Source: Dehalococcoidia bacterium UBA1328
Lineage (GTDB): Bacteria; Chloroflexota; Dehalococcoidia; Lucifugimonadales; Lucifugimonadaceae
DNA length: 25,145 nt
Reading direction: 5' to 3'
Assembly: GCA_002306815.1 (NCBI GenBank)
Contig: DBTA01000036.1
Location: forward strand, 217,740-242,884
The notes below the pieces were generated by a model. The model ran no database searches, was not told the origin of the DNA, and saw only the letters and a program-made list of their open reading frames with translations. The position numbers and the translations under genes were made by a program. Positions 15,153 to 23,626 of this stretch are shown one piece after another. How positions within the stretch are numbered: position 1 is the first letter of the stretch; every line of letters starts with the position of its first letter.

Positions 15153-15830
15153 TTGGCCAGATACACACGGCTACAGGCACTGAATGCTGTTCACGAAATT
15201 GGCGTGGTGCCGGTTTTCTACAACGGCGATCTTGAGGCGGCACAGAACATTGCGAAAGCCTGTGTAAACGGCGGAATCAGGGTTCTTGAGTTCACAAATC
15301 GTGGCGACCACGCGTGGGAAGTATTTTCAGCCCTCGACAGATTCTGTGCTGTAGAGCTACCTGACGCCATTCTCGGCGCTGGATCTGTTCTCGACGCCGG
15401 AACTGCTTCTATGTACATCGGTTCAGGAGCGAGCTTCATTGTCGGTCCAGTCACGAACCCCGATGTAGCCAAAGTTTGCAACCGCCGAAAAGTCGGGTAC
15501 ATCCCAGGTTGTGGCACAGCGTCGGAAATATCTGCTGCAGAAGAGCTTGGCTGCGATATCGTAAAAGTCTTCCCGGGAAGCGCAGTTGGCGGTCCGGGCT
15601 TCGTAAAAGACGTACTCGCACCAATGCCGTGGACATCGATCATGCCTACAGGCGGTGTCGACATAACTGAAGAATCGCTTCGGCCATGGTTCGAAGCAGG
15701 AGTCGTATCGGTCGGAATGGGCTCGAAGTTAGTTTCTTCCGACATTATCAAGGATGGTGCGTGGGACAAGCTAGAACAGCGAAGTAAAGATACTGTTGCG
15801 CTAATCAATTCGATCAAGGCTTCGCTCTAA
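15153..15830 (+). CDS. eda: KDPG/KHG aldolase (2-dehydro-3-deoxy-6-phosphogluconate aldolase)
   Basis: Class I aldolase that splits KDPG into pyruvate and glyceraldehyde 3-phosphate, or 4-hydroxy-2-oxoglutarate into pyruvate and glyoxylate. 225 aa. Visible: VPVFYNGDLEAAQNIAKAC, catalytic Glu in IRVLEFTNRG, ILGAGSVLDAGTA, FIVGPVTNPDVAKVCN, YIPGCGTASEI, Schiff-base Lys in CDIVKVFPGSAVGG and MPTGGVDITEESL. The start is TTG 15153 with AAGGAG. A KDG kinase follows after 52 bases on the same strand. Together they form a two-step route from 2-keto-3-deoxygluconate to pyruvate and GAP (semi-phosphorylative Entner-Doudoroff). The spacer contains a small GTCGA/TCGAC hairpin (15837-15850). Confidence 0.93.
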   Translation: MARYTRLQALNAVHEIGVVPVFYNGDLEAAQNIAKACVNGGIRVLEFTNRGDHAWEVFSALDRFCAVELPDAILGAGSVLDAGTASMYIGSGASFIVGPVTNPDVAKVCNRRKVGYIPGCGTASEISAAEELGCDIVKVFPGSAVGGPGFVKDVLAPMPWTSIMPTGGVDITEESLRPWFEAGVVSVGMGSKLVSSDIIKDGAWDKLEQRSKDTVALINSIKASL

Positions 15831-15882
15831 CCATCAGTCGAGTTTTCGACAGGCTCACTCAATAAAAAGGATCAGGATCCAA

Positions 15883-16908
15883 ATGGTCAAGGTAGTTACT
15901 TTCGGAGAGGTAATGCTCCGACTCGCAACGATGCGACGAGAGCGATTTACGCAGGCTCGTGAATTTGAAGTTACTTATGGTGGTGGAGAGTGCAACGTTG
16001 CTGTCTCGCTTGCGCAGTTTGGCGTTGATGCAACTTTCGTAACGGCGATCCCTGACAACGATATTGGCCAGGCCTGTATCAACTACATCCGTCAGTTCGG
16101 TGTCGACACCACAGAGATCCTTCGACAGGGCCAGCGACTCGGAACGTATTACCTAGAATCGGGTGCAGCGATGCGTGCTTCAAAGGTCGTTTACGACCGT
16201 GCAGCATCATCGATTGCCGAAATTCAGCCTGGAGATGTTGACTGGCGGAAAGTGTTCGACGGAGCTGACTGGTTCCACTTCACAGGAATTACTCCAGCAA
16301 TCTCCAAGAGCGCAGCAGCGGCGTGTACCGAAGCAGCCAAGGCAGCGAAAGAGCTTGGCCTAACTGTTAGTGCCGATATGAACTACCGTAAGAACTTGTG
16401 GTCTCCCGAAGAAGCGCAGGCGACGATGATTCCAATGATGGAACACGTCGATGTTTCAATCGGTAACGAGGAAGACGCCGAGAAGTGTCTTGGAGTTGCT
16501 GCAGAAGGTGTTGACGTAACCACTGGCGAGATCGACCCGAACGCTTATCGACCTGTTGTTGAAGAGCTTGTAAGCAAGTTCGGTTTCAAGAAGGTTGCTA
16601 TTACTCTTCGAGAGAGCCAGTCGGCAGACGACAACGACTGGAGTGCCATTTACTTCGATGGAGACGAGATTCTCGTTGGTAAGAAGTATCCGGTTCGAAT
16701 CGTCGACCGTGTTGGCGGTGGTGATTCGTTCTGTGCGGCAATGATCTACGGTTTGAATCAGGACGGCTGGGATTCACGACAGGTTCTAGACTTTGCTGTG
16801 GCTGCATCAGCGATGTCGCACACCTTCCACGGTGACTTCAATTTGGTTAGTGTGAAGGAAGTCATGGGTGTTGCTGGCGGAGATACTTCAGGCCGAGTAC
16901 AGCGATAA
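15883..16908 (+). CDS. kdgK: 2-keto-3-deoxygluconate kinase (PfkB family)
   Basis: Phosphorylates 2-keto-3-deoxygluconate with ATP to KDPG, the substrate of the preceding aldolase. 341 aa. PfkB/ribokinase features: FGEVMLRLATMRRERFTQA, YGGGECNVAVSLAQFGVDATFVTAIPDNDIGQ, SADMNYRKNLWS, VSIGNEEDAEKCLG, and the ATP/catalytic signature VDRVGGGDSFCAAMIYGL, whose Asp is the predicted base. Start ATG 15883 with AGGA at 15874-15877. The aldolase-kinase order and the terminator just downstream indicate a two-gene operon. Fructokinase is an alternative for PfkB proteins but the neighbour argues for KDG. Confidence 0.92.
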   Translation: MVKVVTFGEVMLRLATMRRERFTQAREFEVTYGGGECNVAVSLAQFGVDATFVTAIPDNDIGQACINYIRQFGVDTTEILRQGQRLGTYYLESGAAMRASKVVYDRAASSIAEIQPGDVDWRKVFDGADWFHFTGITPAISKSAAAACTEAAKAAKELGLTVSADMNYRKNLWSPEEAQATMIPMMEHVDVSIGNEEDAEKCLGVAAEGVDVTTGEIDPNAYRPVVEELVSKFGFKKVAITLRESQSADDNDWSAIYFDGDEILVGKKYPVRIVDRVGGGDSFCAAMIYGLNQDGWDSRQVLDFAVAASAMSHTFHGDFNLVSVKEVMGVAGGDTSGRVQR

Positions 16909-16967
16909 GTTTCTGAGATTGGTTGAACGCTGGAAATGCCCAGACCAATTCACTAAGCAACGATCAC

Positions 16968-17002
16968 AAAGCGCCCAGTCGAAATTGAGATTGGTCGCTT
17001 TT
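16968..17002 (+). terminator. Terminator after kdgK
   Basis: A 13-base arm (AAAGCGCCCAGTC, 16968-16980) pairs with GATTGGTCGCTTT (16989-17001), with one C-T mismatch and one G-T pair, around an 8-base loop. A short T run (16999-17002) ends it. The A-rich 5' arm also allows function for the minus strand. Confidence 0.65.
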
Positions 17003-17005
17003 GTA

Positions 17006-17027
17006 ATCCTGAATTTATTTTCAGGAT
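17006..17027. repeat. 22-base palindrome ATCCTGAA-N6-TTCAGGAT, copy 1
   Basis: Perfect 8-bp arms with loop TTTATT. The same arms with loop AACGAA occur at 23519-23540. It lies just after the kdgK terminator in a region without genes (16909-17169). Confidence 0.7.
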
Positions 17028-17169
17028 CTACGGGTTAACAGCCGTGTTGTCGTTGGTAACGAACACAGTCGCAGCCCTGCACAAGATCTTTCGCTCCTCG
17101 GGATGTGTAAGTAGGTGGAAGTTGTCGATAGCCCGCTACGACTCACTCCGGCTCCCCATCTGTTTCGGG

Positions 17170-17729
17170 TTATTCGATCAACTTCAGGTATGCGGGTAGG
17201 ACGTCTTCGATGTATGCCTGTTTGAGCTGTTTTATGAGCTCAATTGGATCGGGATTGCCAATTACCTTGGCACCACTGTGCTTGTTGATCACGCTCACAA
17301 GTTCGTCAATATGATCTGCAATTCCACCTGTTTATTCGAGCACCCCGATGATCTTGGACTGGTCGTATGCGATGGCAAATTCTCCGAGTGTTCCCGAGCG
17401 ACCGCCAACAATCACCACGGCATCACAGGTTTGGATGTTCTCTACTTATAGACAAATCAGGCCGCTTCCGTTGTAAACGATGATGTCGTAACTGCGTGTT
17501 GTAGAGTTGTACCGCTCGATATGTTCGATGAAGCTTTGAGCCGGTGAAATACCGATAACCAGTCCACCCTGTGACTTTGTACCAAGTACAGAATCGTGTG
17601 TTAAACCGGGCGCGATGCCTGGGACAGTGTGTATCCATGATTGCCAACTTCAGCACCCAACTCGTAGATCTTTTTGCGAGCGGGTTACGTAACTTCACCG
17701 CCAGCGGATCCCATCACACCGAATACCAT
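17170..17729 (-). pseudogene. Broken LOG/SLOG-family gene (Rossmann-fold, TIGR00725-like)
   Basis: Minus-strand fragments read MVFGVMGSAGGE, KKIYELGAEVGNHGY, then after a frame change PGIAPGLTHDSVLGTKSQGG, VIGISPAQSFIEH, and AVVIVGGRSGTLGEFAIAY followed by an IIGVLE segment and TGGIADHIDEL. GGxxGTxxE is the nucleotide-binding signature of LOG-type proteins (cytokinin riboside 5'-monophosphate phosphoribohydrolases and relatives). Lesions: TAA at 17685-17687, a frameshift with a small deletion near 17610-17625 (the usual VTGAC is missing), TAA at 17446-17448 and TAA at 17332-17334; normal end at 17170. All stops are TAA, so selenocysteine is excluded. It lies directly downstream of the GGT-like gene and may once have been its operon partner. 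Confidence 0.8.
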
Positions 17730-17797
17730 TTTCGGTAAGGTGGTCAAGCCACCGTATCTCGCAGAAATTTCGCTGCTGTTGTCGACTTGATACGACG

Positions 17798-19495
17798 TTA
17801 GTAACCCATCGCTACGCCGTCACGTCTTGGGTCGGCTCCACCGAGCATGGTGCCGTGCTCGGTGAACTGGATGCCCTGTCCACCACCGACAGCGTTATGC
17901 CAGTCGGGAGCCACGTGCACTCGATGTCCACGACGAGCGAGGTCTCGACGCATATGCTCAGGGAACCTGTTCTCGAGCAATAGCATTCCGGTGTCGTAGT
18001 GTCGGAACCTTGGTGCTTCTATTGCTTCCTGCACGTTCATTCCTGCATCTATGTGATGATGCATCATTTGTGCGGTTGTGTGAAGGATGCCCCAGCTTCC
18101 TGGTGTGGAAATTGACATTCTAATCTTTTTGTCACCAGAGCCATCGGCGGCATCTTCGTAAATTTGTCCTGGAGCGATACAGAAATCTTCCTGTTTACCC
18201 GGTCCAATCAAGTTAGGACTGTCACTGCCCGCATCAATGTCGAACCACTTACACATGTTGTTCATAAAGATTCCGGTGTCGCCTGCTACGACAGCCGAAC
18301 CGAATGCACTACCCAAAGACTGGGTGATCGTGACCACGTTCCCTTCGGAGTCTGCTGTTGCAAAGTGAGTGGTTAGTCCTGTCGAGTACTCGTCTTTGAC
18401 TCCCTCAGGTGGGTGGTCTACTCGCGACCTGTTCCATCTCTCAGGCGGAGGACCGGCTGTTCTGATCGGGTCGATTTCGGCTGCGCGCTCAGCTGCGTAT
18501 TCTTCAGAAAGAAGCCGATCCAACGGAATCTCGACGTGATTAGGGTCACCCGAGTACTTCGCACGATCATCTGCGGCCATGTACACGGCTTCCACCAGGC
18601 GGTGCAAAGTGTCGCTGCTACCGTAGGTCAGTTCATCGAAATTGCTGAGAATGTTTAGCGTTTCGAGAATTTGGAAAGCAGACGAATTCGGAGGAGCAAC
18701 ACGAACCTCTAACCCCCGGTAGTTCGTGGTCAGCGGCTCCTGCCAGTAGGCACGATATTCAGCAAGTTCCTCACGGTTGATGATTCCTCCAGAAGCTTCT
18801 AAGCCTGCCTGAAGACGATCGCCTAGAGCGCCTTCGTAGAACTCTTTCTGGCCGCCCTCGGCAATATGTGCAAGTGACTTTGCTAGACCTGGTTGTCGCA
18901 AAATCGATCCTGCACCCATGCCCGATCGCTCGATAATTAATGCCTTTTGCGACGACTCGAAACGATCAATTCGAACGAGGTTTTCCTCGATCATGTCGGC
19001 GTTGAATGTAGAAAGAACGATCCCTTCACCCGCATGGCGAATTCCGTCCCGCATCACTCTCGATAACGGCAACGAACCATAAGTTTCGTGGAGAGTCATC
19101 CAGCCAGAAACGTTGCCGGGAACCAGCGGCGATATTGGCCCGGTTTCGGCGTTCAAGTTGTCGTACATTTCTGGTTGAGCGGCATTCGGAGCGTGACCCG
19201 AGAAGTTCAGCACTCTTGTTCGCTTTTCGCTTGCAACGTAGACCATTGCAATGCCAATGCCACCAACTCCCGACATGTACGGCTCTGCGACGTTGAGCAT
19301 GGCAGCCACCGCTACAGCGGCATCGAATGCGTTACCACCATCTCTTAGAACGTCTAACCCGGCCTGAGACGCATACGGATGTGCGGATGCCACCATGCCG
19401 TGGAGCCCTACTGCTGGTGCTCTTGTTGAACGGCCGTGGGGTGAAACCCCTTTTGGGAATAAAGCTTTAGGGTCGATCTCATCGACTTGATACAT
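17798..19495 (-). CDS. Gamma-glutamyltransferase-like Ntn hydrolase
   Basis: 565 aa. The family is made as a proenzyme that cleaves itself before a catalytic Thr; here that is Thr375 in STGLTTHFATADSEGNVVTI, matching TTHYSVVDKDGN of E. coli GGT. Other marks: GGNAFDAAVAVAAMLNVAEPYMSGVGGIG, PLVPGNVSGW, GSAFGSAVVAGDTGIFMNNMCKWF and STPGSWGI. Odd: the glutamate-binding arginine of E. coli GGT (Arg114 in DFREMAP) is Ser99 here (NFSGHAP), so the substrate may not be a gamma-glutamyl compound; cephalosporin acylase-like activity on other amides is possible. No signal peptide is visible, so it is probably cytosolic. Strong GGAGG before ATG 19495. Third gene of a minus-strand run, 54 bases after the isomerase gene. 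Confidence 0.88.
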   Translation of the reverse strand: MYQVDEIDPKALFPKGVSPHGRSTRAPAVGLHGMVASAHPYASQAGLDVLRDGGNAFDAAVAVAAMLNVAEPYMSGVGGIGIAMVYVASEKRTRVLNFSGHAPNAAQPEMYDNLNAETGPISPLVPGNVSGWMTLHETYGSLPLSRVMRDGIRHAGEGIVLSTFNADMIEENLVRIDRFESSQKALIIERSGMGAGSILRQPGLAKSLAHIAEGGQKEFYEGALGDRLQAGLEASGGIINREELAEYRAYWQEPLTTNYRGLEVRVAPPNSSAFQILETLNILSNFDELTYGSSDTLHRLVEAVYMAADDRAKYSGDPNHVEIPLDRLLSEEYAAERAAEIDPIRTAGPPPERWNRSRVDHPPEGVKDEYSTGLTTHFATADSEGNVVTITQSLGSAFGSAVVAGDTGIFMNNMCKWFDIDAGSDSPNLIGPGKQEDFCIAPGQIYEDAADGSGDKKIRMSISTPGSWGILHTTAQMMHHHIDAGMNVQEAIEAPRFRHYDTGMLLLENRFPEHMRRDLARRGHRVHVAPDWHNAVGGGQGIQFTEHGTMLGGADPRRDGVAMGY

Positions 19496-19549
19496 GACTT
19501 TCCTCCCTGGAATTTTCGATCAGCTTACTTGGTGTCATTGAATACGCAC

Positions 19550-20353
19550 TTATACAAGCGATGAAAGATGGTTTCTAGACTCGATTCGCTCGGCGTCAGA
19601 ACCGTACGCCATAGAGTAGTGCCCCTTGTAACCGGCACTTTCGAGTCGATTGAAAAGGTTTGTGAAATCTAAGGTTCCTTCACCGGGAATTAAATGAACC
19701 TCGTAGTCGCCGTGGTTGTCGGCAAGTCTTACTTCGCCAATACGTTCAATTCCGAACGCATCGAGGAATCCGTCAACTCCGTCGGGAACTAGGTGAGAGT
19801 GATTCGCCGTGAACGCCCAGGCCATGTGTTCGGGAGGAATTTCATCGAAGTATTCTCTGGTTTCTTCCACGGTGTGCGCCATGTAGTGAACTTCGGCGTG
19901 TTCAGGCTCGAAGTTGAGATTTTCTAGAAGAATTCTCTGTCCAGTGTCGGCGCCGTACTTACAAATACGCTTTAGTCGCTCAAGGCCAGCCTTCTTTCGT
20001 TCCGGCACGTCGCTAGAGAAGTGGTAGCCGGCGTGAACCACTGTCCATGCGCAGTCGAGCAAGTTGGCCAGATCAACGCTTGCTCGCATGTACTCTTCGA
20101 CTGCGCGAGAGACGTAAGGTGAGTACTCGGCGACGTTGACAGCCGAGAGGGTGTGCAGGCCGATTGATATCCCGTTCGACTCACAAATGTTGCGCACCTC
20201 TCGCGCGCGGTCGGGCGTCCAGGCGTCCATGTGATTCGGACCGGCGTCGGCATTGAAATCGAGGAATAAGAACTCGTTTTCGACTGCCCACTTAAGCGCA
20301 TCTTCGAGCTTGGTTTTGCCGGCATCAAAGCCGATTCGGTCAATGAGAGTCAT
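19550..20353 (-). CDS. Sugar phosphate isomerase/epimerase-like TIM barrel (AP endonuclease 2 fold)
   Basis: 267 aa. Typical xylose-isomerase-like barrel with candidate metal residues in FLDFNADAG, TVVHAGYHFSS, ILLENLNFEP (Glu) and VRLADNHGDYEVHLIPGEGTLDF (the family's D-N-x-G...H...GxG segment). The reaction is unknown; relatives isomerise sugars, sugar phosphates, hydroxypyruvate or inositol derivatives. ATG 20353 is preceded by a purine-rich AGGCAGGG stretch. It lies 24 bases after amidohydrolase A and 54 before the GGT-like gene on the same strand, so the three are probably one operon. Confidence 0.85.
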   Translation of the reverse strand: MTLIDRIGFDAGKTKLEDALKWAVENEFLFLDFNADAGPNHMDAWTPDRAREVRNICESNGISIGLHTLSAVNVAEYSPYVSRAVEEYMRASVDLANLLDCAWTVVHAGYHFSSDVPERKKAGLERLKRICKYGADTGQRILLENLNFEPEHAEVHYMAHTVEETREYFDEIPPEHMAWAFTANHSHLVPDGVDGFLDAFGIERIGEVRLADNHGDYEVHLIPGEGTLDFTNLFNRLESAGYKGHYSMAYGSDAERIESRNHLSSLV

Positions 20354-20377
20354 TCAACCCTGCCTCGTTATATTAGT

Positions 20378-21817
20378 TCAGCTCCAGCTTGCGTATAACT
20401 TGCTGTTTTCGAGATTTATCACTTCGTACGGAAGTCCGGTTGCGGCGGCTGAGTCTTTTCCTTCATCGAGCACCAGCCAAGTTCCGCCTTTGCCGATCGC
20501 CCGGCGGTTCAACATGATCAACTCTCCGGCAACAAGAGACATTGAGGCTTTTCCAGACGAAGGATTGATCACGGTTACATCCGCATCGGCCCCTTCAGTG
20601 AAGTGACCCTTATTCAACAATCCGAGCATACGCGAAGGGGTGTAGCTCAGCTTAATAACTGCCTCGTCCATGCTTAGCGCACCAAATTCGACCAGAGCCA
20701 TGGTTCGTTCAATCGCCACGTTTCGAGGCAGTGATCCGCCGTCAGTAGATATTGCGTCGATGCGGAAAGTGCCATCTTCGTATCGGGCTGTGGCAAGGCT
20801 GAACGCACTTGTTGGTGGGTTAACAGGGTAGCTAAGAGAAGCATCGGTTGATGCAGACTCCCAGATTTCAACTGCTTCCTTGCCAGTAACCATGATTACG
20901 CGCCCGCCACGCTCTATCAACGCAGAACCGTAACCATCCATGAGAGACTCACGAATACCTTCGTCGGTTGTCGGGTATCCACGAGCCTTCAGACAATTTT
21001 GTGCGACGTTGTAAACAACATCGCCATTTTCATCACATAATCCGTTCGTTCCATTGGCTTGAGCTAAATATGCTTCGGTGATCCACTGCGATCGCATATT
21101 CTCGATCAGCCCGAGAGCTTCTTGAACCTCTTCGTGCGGCTCTTCGATCATCCCACGCGTGTACGAATTGATGTGAGCAACGTGAAGTCGACCGTTTCCG
21201 GTTATTTCCGGCACTTCTCGAAGACCCGTCATGTCACTTCCCGAATCTTTTGTTCCAACGTGGAAAGCAACCCATGCCAGCTGCTCGTTGGCAGCTGCGA
21301 CAACATCAGCCGAAGATTCAGGGGTAAATGGATGGTAGCCACCGAGCATTTTTACGCCAAAACCCCCGCGCCTTTTTACGTCAGCAACAGCATCACGAAG
21401 AACGGCGGGGCGAGGATCGTCTTCAGGCACAGTTTCGTGCGGGACTAGACCCATCAGAGACGCAACGTTCAAGCCCGCACCCCGCTTGATCATTCCCTGA
21501 ACCATTGCGGTTGGATCACCTGCGAGATCAAGCGCAGTTGTCGTTCCCGATTCCACCAACATTGCGTGCCCATAAGCGCGATCGACGTTGCTATTGAATG
21601 GACTCGAAAGATGGGCGTGAGTGTCGATATGTCCCGGTATCACAATTTGGCCGGTCACATCAATGATGTCGCCAGCCTGCTCCGGCGGTATTCGTTCAGC
21701 GACCGACGCAATTTTTCCGAGCCGTATTCCTACGTCAAATTTGCCGTCGATGTTGTTTGTTGGGTCAACCACTCGCCCGTTTATCAGGACTGTGTCGAAG
21801 TGCTGATGGATCGTCAA
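20378..21817 (-). CDS. Metal-dependent amidohydrolase A (dihydroorotase / D-aminoacylase-like)
   Basis: 479 aa cyclic-amide or N-acyl-amino-acid hydrolase superfamily member. Metal site candidates: HIDTHAHLSS (HxH), GGFGVKMLGGYHPFTP (bridging, probably carboxylated Lys), VAFHVGT, LHVAHINSY (His), and DAISTDGGSLPRNV (Asp). The C-terminal beta-sandwich part is FTEGADADVTVINP. Start is TTG at 21815-21817 with only a weak AAAGG upstream. It is closely similar over its whole length to amidohydrolase B at 23627-25060. Substrate is unknown: hydantoins, N-acyl-D-amino acids or related ureides are possible. It begins the run amidohydrolase-isomerase-GGT-like and diverges from the MFS gene. Confidence 0.88.
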   Translation of the reverse strand: MTIHQHFDTVLINGRVVDPTNNIDGKFDVGIRLGKIASVAERIPPEQAGDIIDVTGQIVIPGHIDTHAHLSSPFNSNVDRAYGHAMLVESGTTTALDLAGDPTAMVQGMIKRGAGLNVASLMGLVPHETVPEDDPRPAVLRDAVADVKRRGGFGVKMLGGYHPFTPESSADVVAAANEQLAWVAFHVGTKDSGSDMTGLREVPEITGNGRLHVAHINSYTRGMIEEPHEEVQEALGLIENMRSQWITEAYLAQANGTNGLCDENGDVVYNVAQNCLKARGYPTTDEGIRESLMDGYGSALIERGGRVIMVTGKEAVEIWESASTDASLSYPVNPPTSAFSLATARYEDGTFRIDAISTDGGSLPRNVAIERTMALVEFGALSMDEAVIKLSYTPSRMLGLLNKGHFTEGADADVTVINPSSGKASMSLVAGELIMLNRRAIGKGGTWLVLDEGKDSAAATGLPYEVINLENSKLYASWS

Positions 21818-22154
21818 TTGTCGGAAGAAACCTTTGCAAATCTAATTCAGAAATTGAAGATGCGGCGATTCTACATACATGAAGCTCGCTGTAACGCTGA
21901 GAAGGCGAGTAATCGACTCGTAATGAACGCCTTAAATGAACCGTAATTCACCGGTTACCCGGGCGTAACGAAGCCCAATACATCATAGTTGTTATCGAAG
22001 TCGTGCCGACGAGATTCAATAAATAACAAGTTGGTTACCAGCCACATGTTGCGAATGAATCTCTCCGCACGTTTTCGCGTCTGTGAGCAATTGGGTTCGA
22101 AGAGGGATGGCAGCGATGAAGGGACACATCTAAACTCCCAAAATTCGTGATCCA
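21818..22154. promoter_or_regulatory. Divergent spacer between amidohydrolase A and MFS gene, two short palindromes
   Basis: This 337-base gap between divergent genes should hold both promoters. I see two palindromes: CGAGT-AATCG-ACTCG (21906-21920) and GTTAC-CCGGGC-GTAAC (21954-21969), either of which could be an operator. No convincing -35/-10 pair, regulator gene or RNA gene is visible. Open frames here lack Shine-Dalgarno sites and family resemblance. Confidence 0.3.
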
Positions 22155-23432
22155 TTGCCCTTAATTCGCTCTTTGACAACAGACACACCCAGAAAATCCG
22201 ATGTCGGCTTAACGGTTGGCAGGCCTAGTCTCGATGCTGTGATCATGTACGCAGGTCGCTGCTTGCGTGATATGGGGCGTGGTTTGATCGCAGTCATTCT
22301 TGCGATCTACCTTGCAGAAATCGGCCTGTCCATCCCGCAAATCGGGCTAGTTCTCGGGGCAAGTCTCGTTGGAGGGTTCGTACTTTCGCTGGTGGTCATG
22401 TTCAGCGCGAACCTGATCTCAAGGCGAATGTGGTTTGTAATAATCGCCGCCATTACGGCCGCGGCGATTGGAATGCTGTTTGTTACGGAGAACGTTTGGC
22501 TGATCGGATTGGCTTCGTTCTTTGGTTCTTACGCCGGAAGTGGCATGCACTGGGGCCCGAGTCTCCAACTTGAGCAGTCTTCTCTTACAGAAGTTACTAC
22601 TTCACAAAGCCGTACTAGAGCATTCTCGAATCTTTCGGTCTCATCTGCCGGAGGCCGTGCAGTTGGTAGTGCCTTGGTGGGCATTGCCACGTATTTGATC
22701 GGCGTTCGAGGTTGGGAACTCATCGATGCCTACAAGGTTCTTCTCGCGATCTACCTTGGTATCAACCTGCTGAACGCTGTTATCTACCTTGGATTGTCGA
22801 GCGCTATTGAATCGAAAGTTAGTGCTGGCAACCTGCTGGTAAATCCGTTCAAAACGCCTTCGAGAAAACCAATTCTGAAACTTTCGGGGCTATTCGGAGT
22901 TGATTCGTTTGCGGGGGGAATGATTTTCGATGCCTTCTTCGCCCTTTGGATGGTCGATAAGTATGGCATGACCGAAGGAACGATCGCTGCAATCATGATC
23001 GCTACTCAAGGGTTGAATCTGGTTTCGATTTGGTTGGCACCATTTGTGGCTAAGCGGATCGGGCTACTGAATACGTTCGTTTGGACGCAGGTAGCTTCTA
23101 ATATTTGCCTTATTGCCTTCGCCTTCGCTCCGGGAGCAGCCATAGCAGCCGGTATTTGGATGCTACGCGGCATTTTCGATGAAATGGACGTACCGACTCG
23201 CCAATCCTACATGATGGCCCTCGTACCGCCTGAGGAGCGAACTGTAATGGCGGGATCAGCGAACTTGGGTCGGGGACTCGGCCGTATGCCCAGTTCCACC
23301 GCGACCGGATTTCTATGGGCAGGCGCTTATACCGTCGCACCTTGGTTGGTAGGCGGCGGGCTCAAGCTGGCTTACGACTTCGCGATCTATTTCTCGTTCC
23401 GCAACGTTCAGGTTCCGGAATCGAATGAGTAG
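22155..23432 (+). CDS. Major facilitator superfamily transporter
   Basis: About 425 aa with some 10-12 hydrophobic segments, e.g. GLIAVILAIYLAEIGL, IGLVLGASLVGGFVLSLVVMF, MWFVIIAAITAAAIGMLFV, VLLAIYLGINLLNAVIYLGL, and AGAYTVAPWLVGGG near the end. The N-terminal half has the layout CLRDMGRGLIAV..IYLAEIG..IPQIGLVLG common in MFS proteins. DEMDVPTRQSYMMALVPPEERTVMAG in helix 10-11 is also typical. Substrate unknown; placement between two paralogous amidohydrolases suggests uptake of their substrate. The start is uncertain: TTG 22155 gives the longest protein; TTG 22173 and GTG 22239 or ATG 22245, at the edge of the first helix, are alternatives, and none has a clear Shine-Dalgarno. Confidence 0.85.
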   Translation: MPLIRSLTTDTPRKSDVGLTVGRPSLDAVIMYAGRCLRDMGRGLIAVILAIYLAEIGLSIPQIGLVLGASLVGGFVLSLVVMFSANLISRRMWFVIIAAITAAAIGMLFVTENVWLIGLASFFGSYAGSGMHWGPSLQLEQSSLTEVTTSQSRTRAFSNLSVSSAGGRAVGSALVGIATYLIGVRGWELIDAYKVLLAIYLGINLLNAVIYLGLSSAIESKVSAGNLLVNPFKTPSRKPILKLSGLFGVDSFAGGMIFDAFFALWMVDKYGMTEGTIAAIMIATQGLNLVSIWLAPFVAKRIGLLNTFVWTQVASNICLIAFAFAPGAAIAAGIWMLRGIFDEMDVPTRQSYMMALVPPEERTVMAGSANLGRGLGRMPSSTATGFLWAGAYTVAPWLVGGGLKLAYDFAIYFSFRNVQVPESNE

Positions 23433-23518
23433 TATGCGCGATCCCTTATCCCTACGATGGAGAGAGTTAAGATGTGGGTTTGAACCGCCTGTGATGACAG
23501 CACACAGCCCAACCCCAA

Positions 23519-23540
23519 GATCCTGAAAACGAATTCAGGA
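23519..23540. repeat. 22-base palindrome ATCCTGAA-N6-TTCAGGAT, copy 2
   Basis: Same 8-bp arms as the element at 17006-17027 with a different loop (AACGAA). It lies between the convergent MFS and amidohydrolase B genes and could serve as a two-way terminator, although no T run follows. Confidence 0.7.
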
Positions 23541-23583
23541 TGACATAGTCCGAAAGTTTGGCAGAGTGATAGTGACAAAGATG

Positions 23584-23608
23584 CCATCCTGAGGTTCTCT
23601 AAGGACGG
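23584..23608. repeat. Repeat-like imperfect palindrome (CCATCCTGAGG...AAGGACGG)
   Basis: CCATCCTGAGG, a 6-base centre, then AAGGACGG. It resembles the common intergenic 'CATCCTGAGg...gAAGGATG' repeats and sits 44 bases after the ATCCTGAA palindrome. There is only one clear copy in the window, so the assignment is tentative. Confidence 0.35.
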
Positions 23609-23626
23609 CTGGGGTGGTGCTTGGCT

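Noticed and set aside
17423..17698. A 91-codon frame opposite or within the LOG pseudogene region
   Set aside because: It is another frame of the decayed gene; the conserved LOG blocks are in different frames.
21566..21946. Plus-strand frame of 126 codons across the amidohydrolase A start
   Set aside because: Most of it is antisense to the conserved N terminus of amidohydrolase A; it has no Shine-Dalgarno and no recognisable motif.
21955..22188. Minus-strand frame of 77 codons in the divergent spacer
   Set aside because: It overlaps the MFS start, lacks a ribosome binding site and shows no family features.
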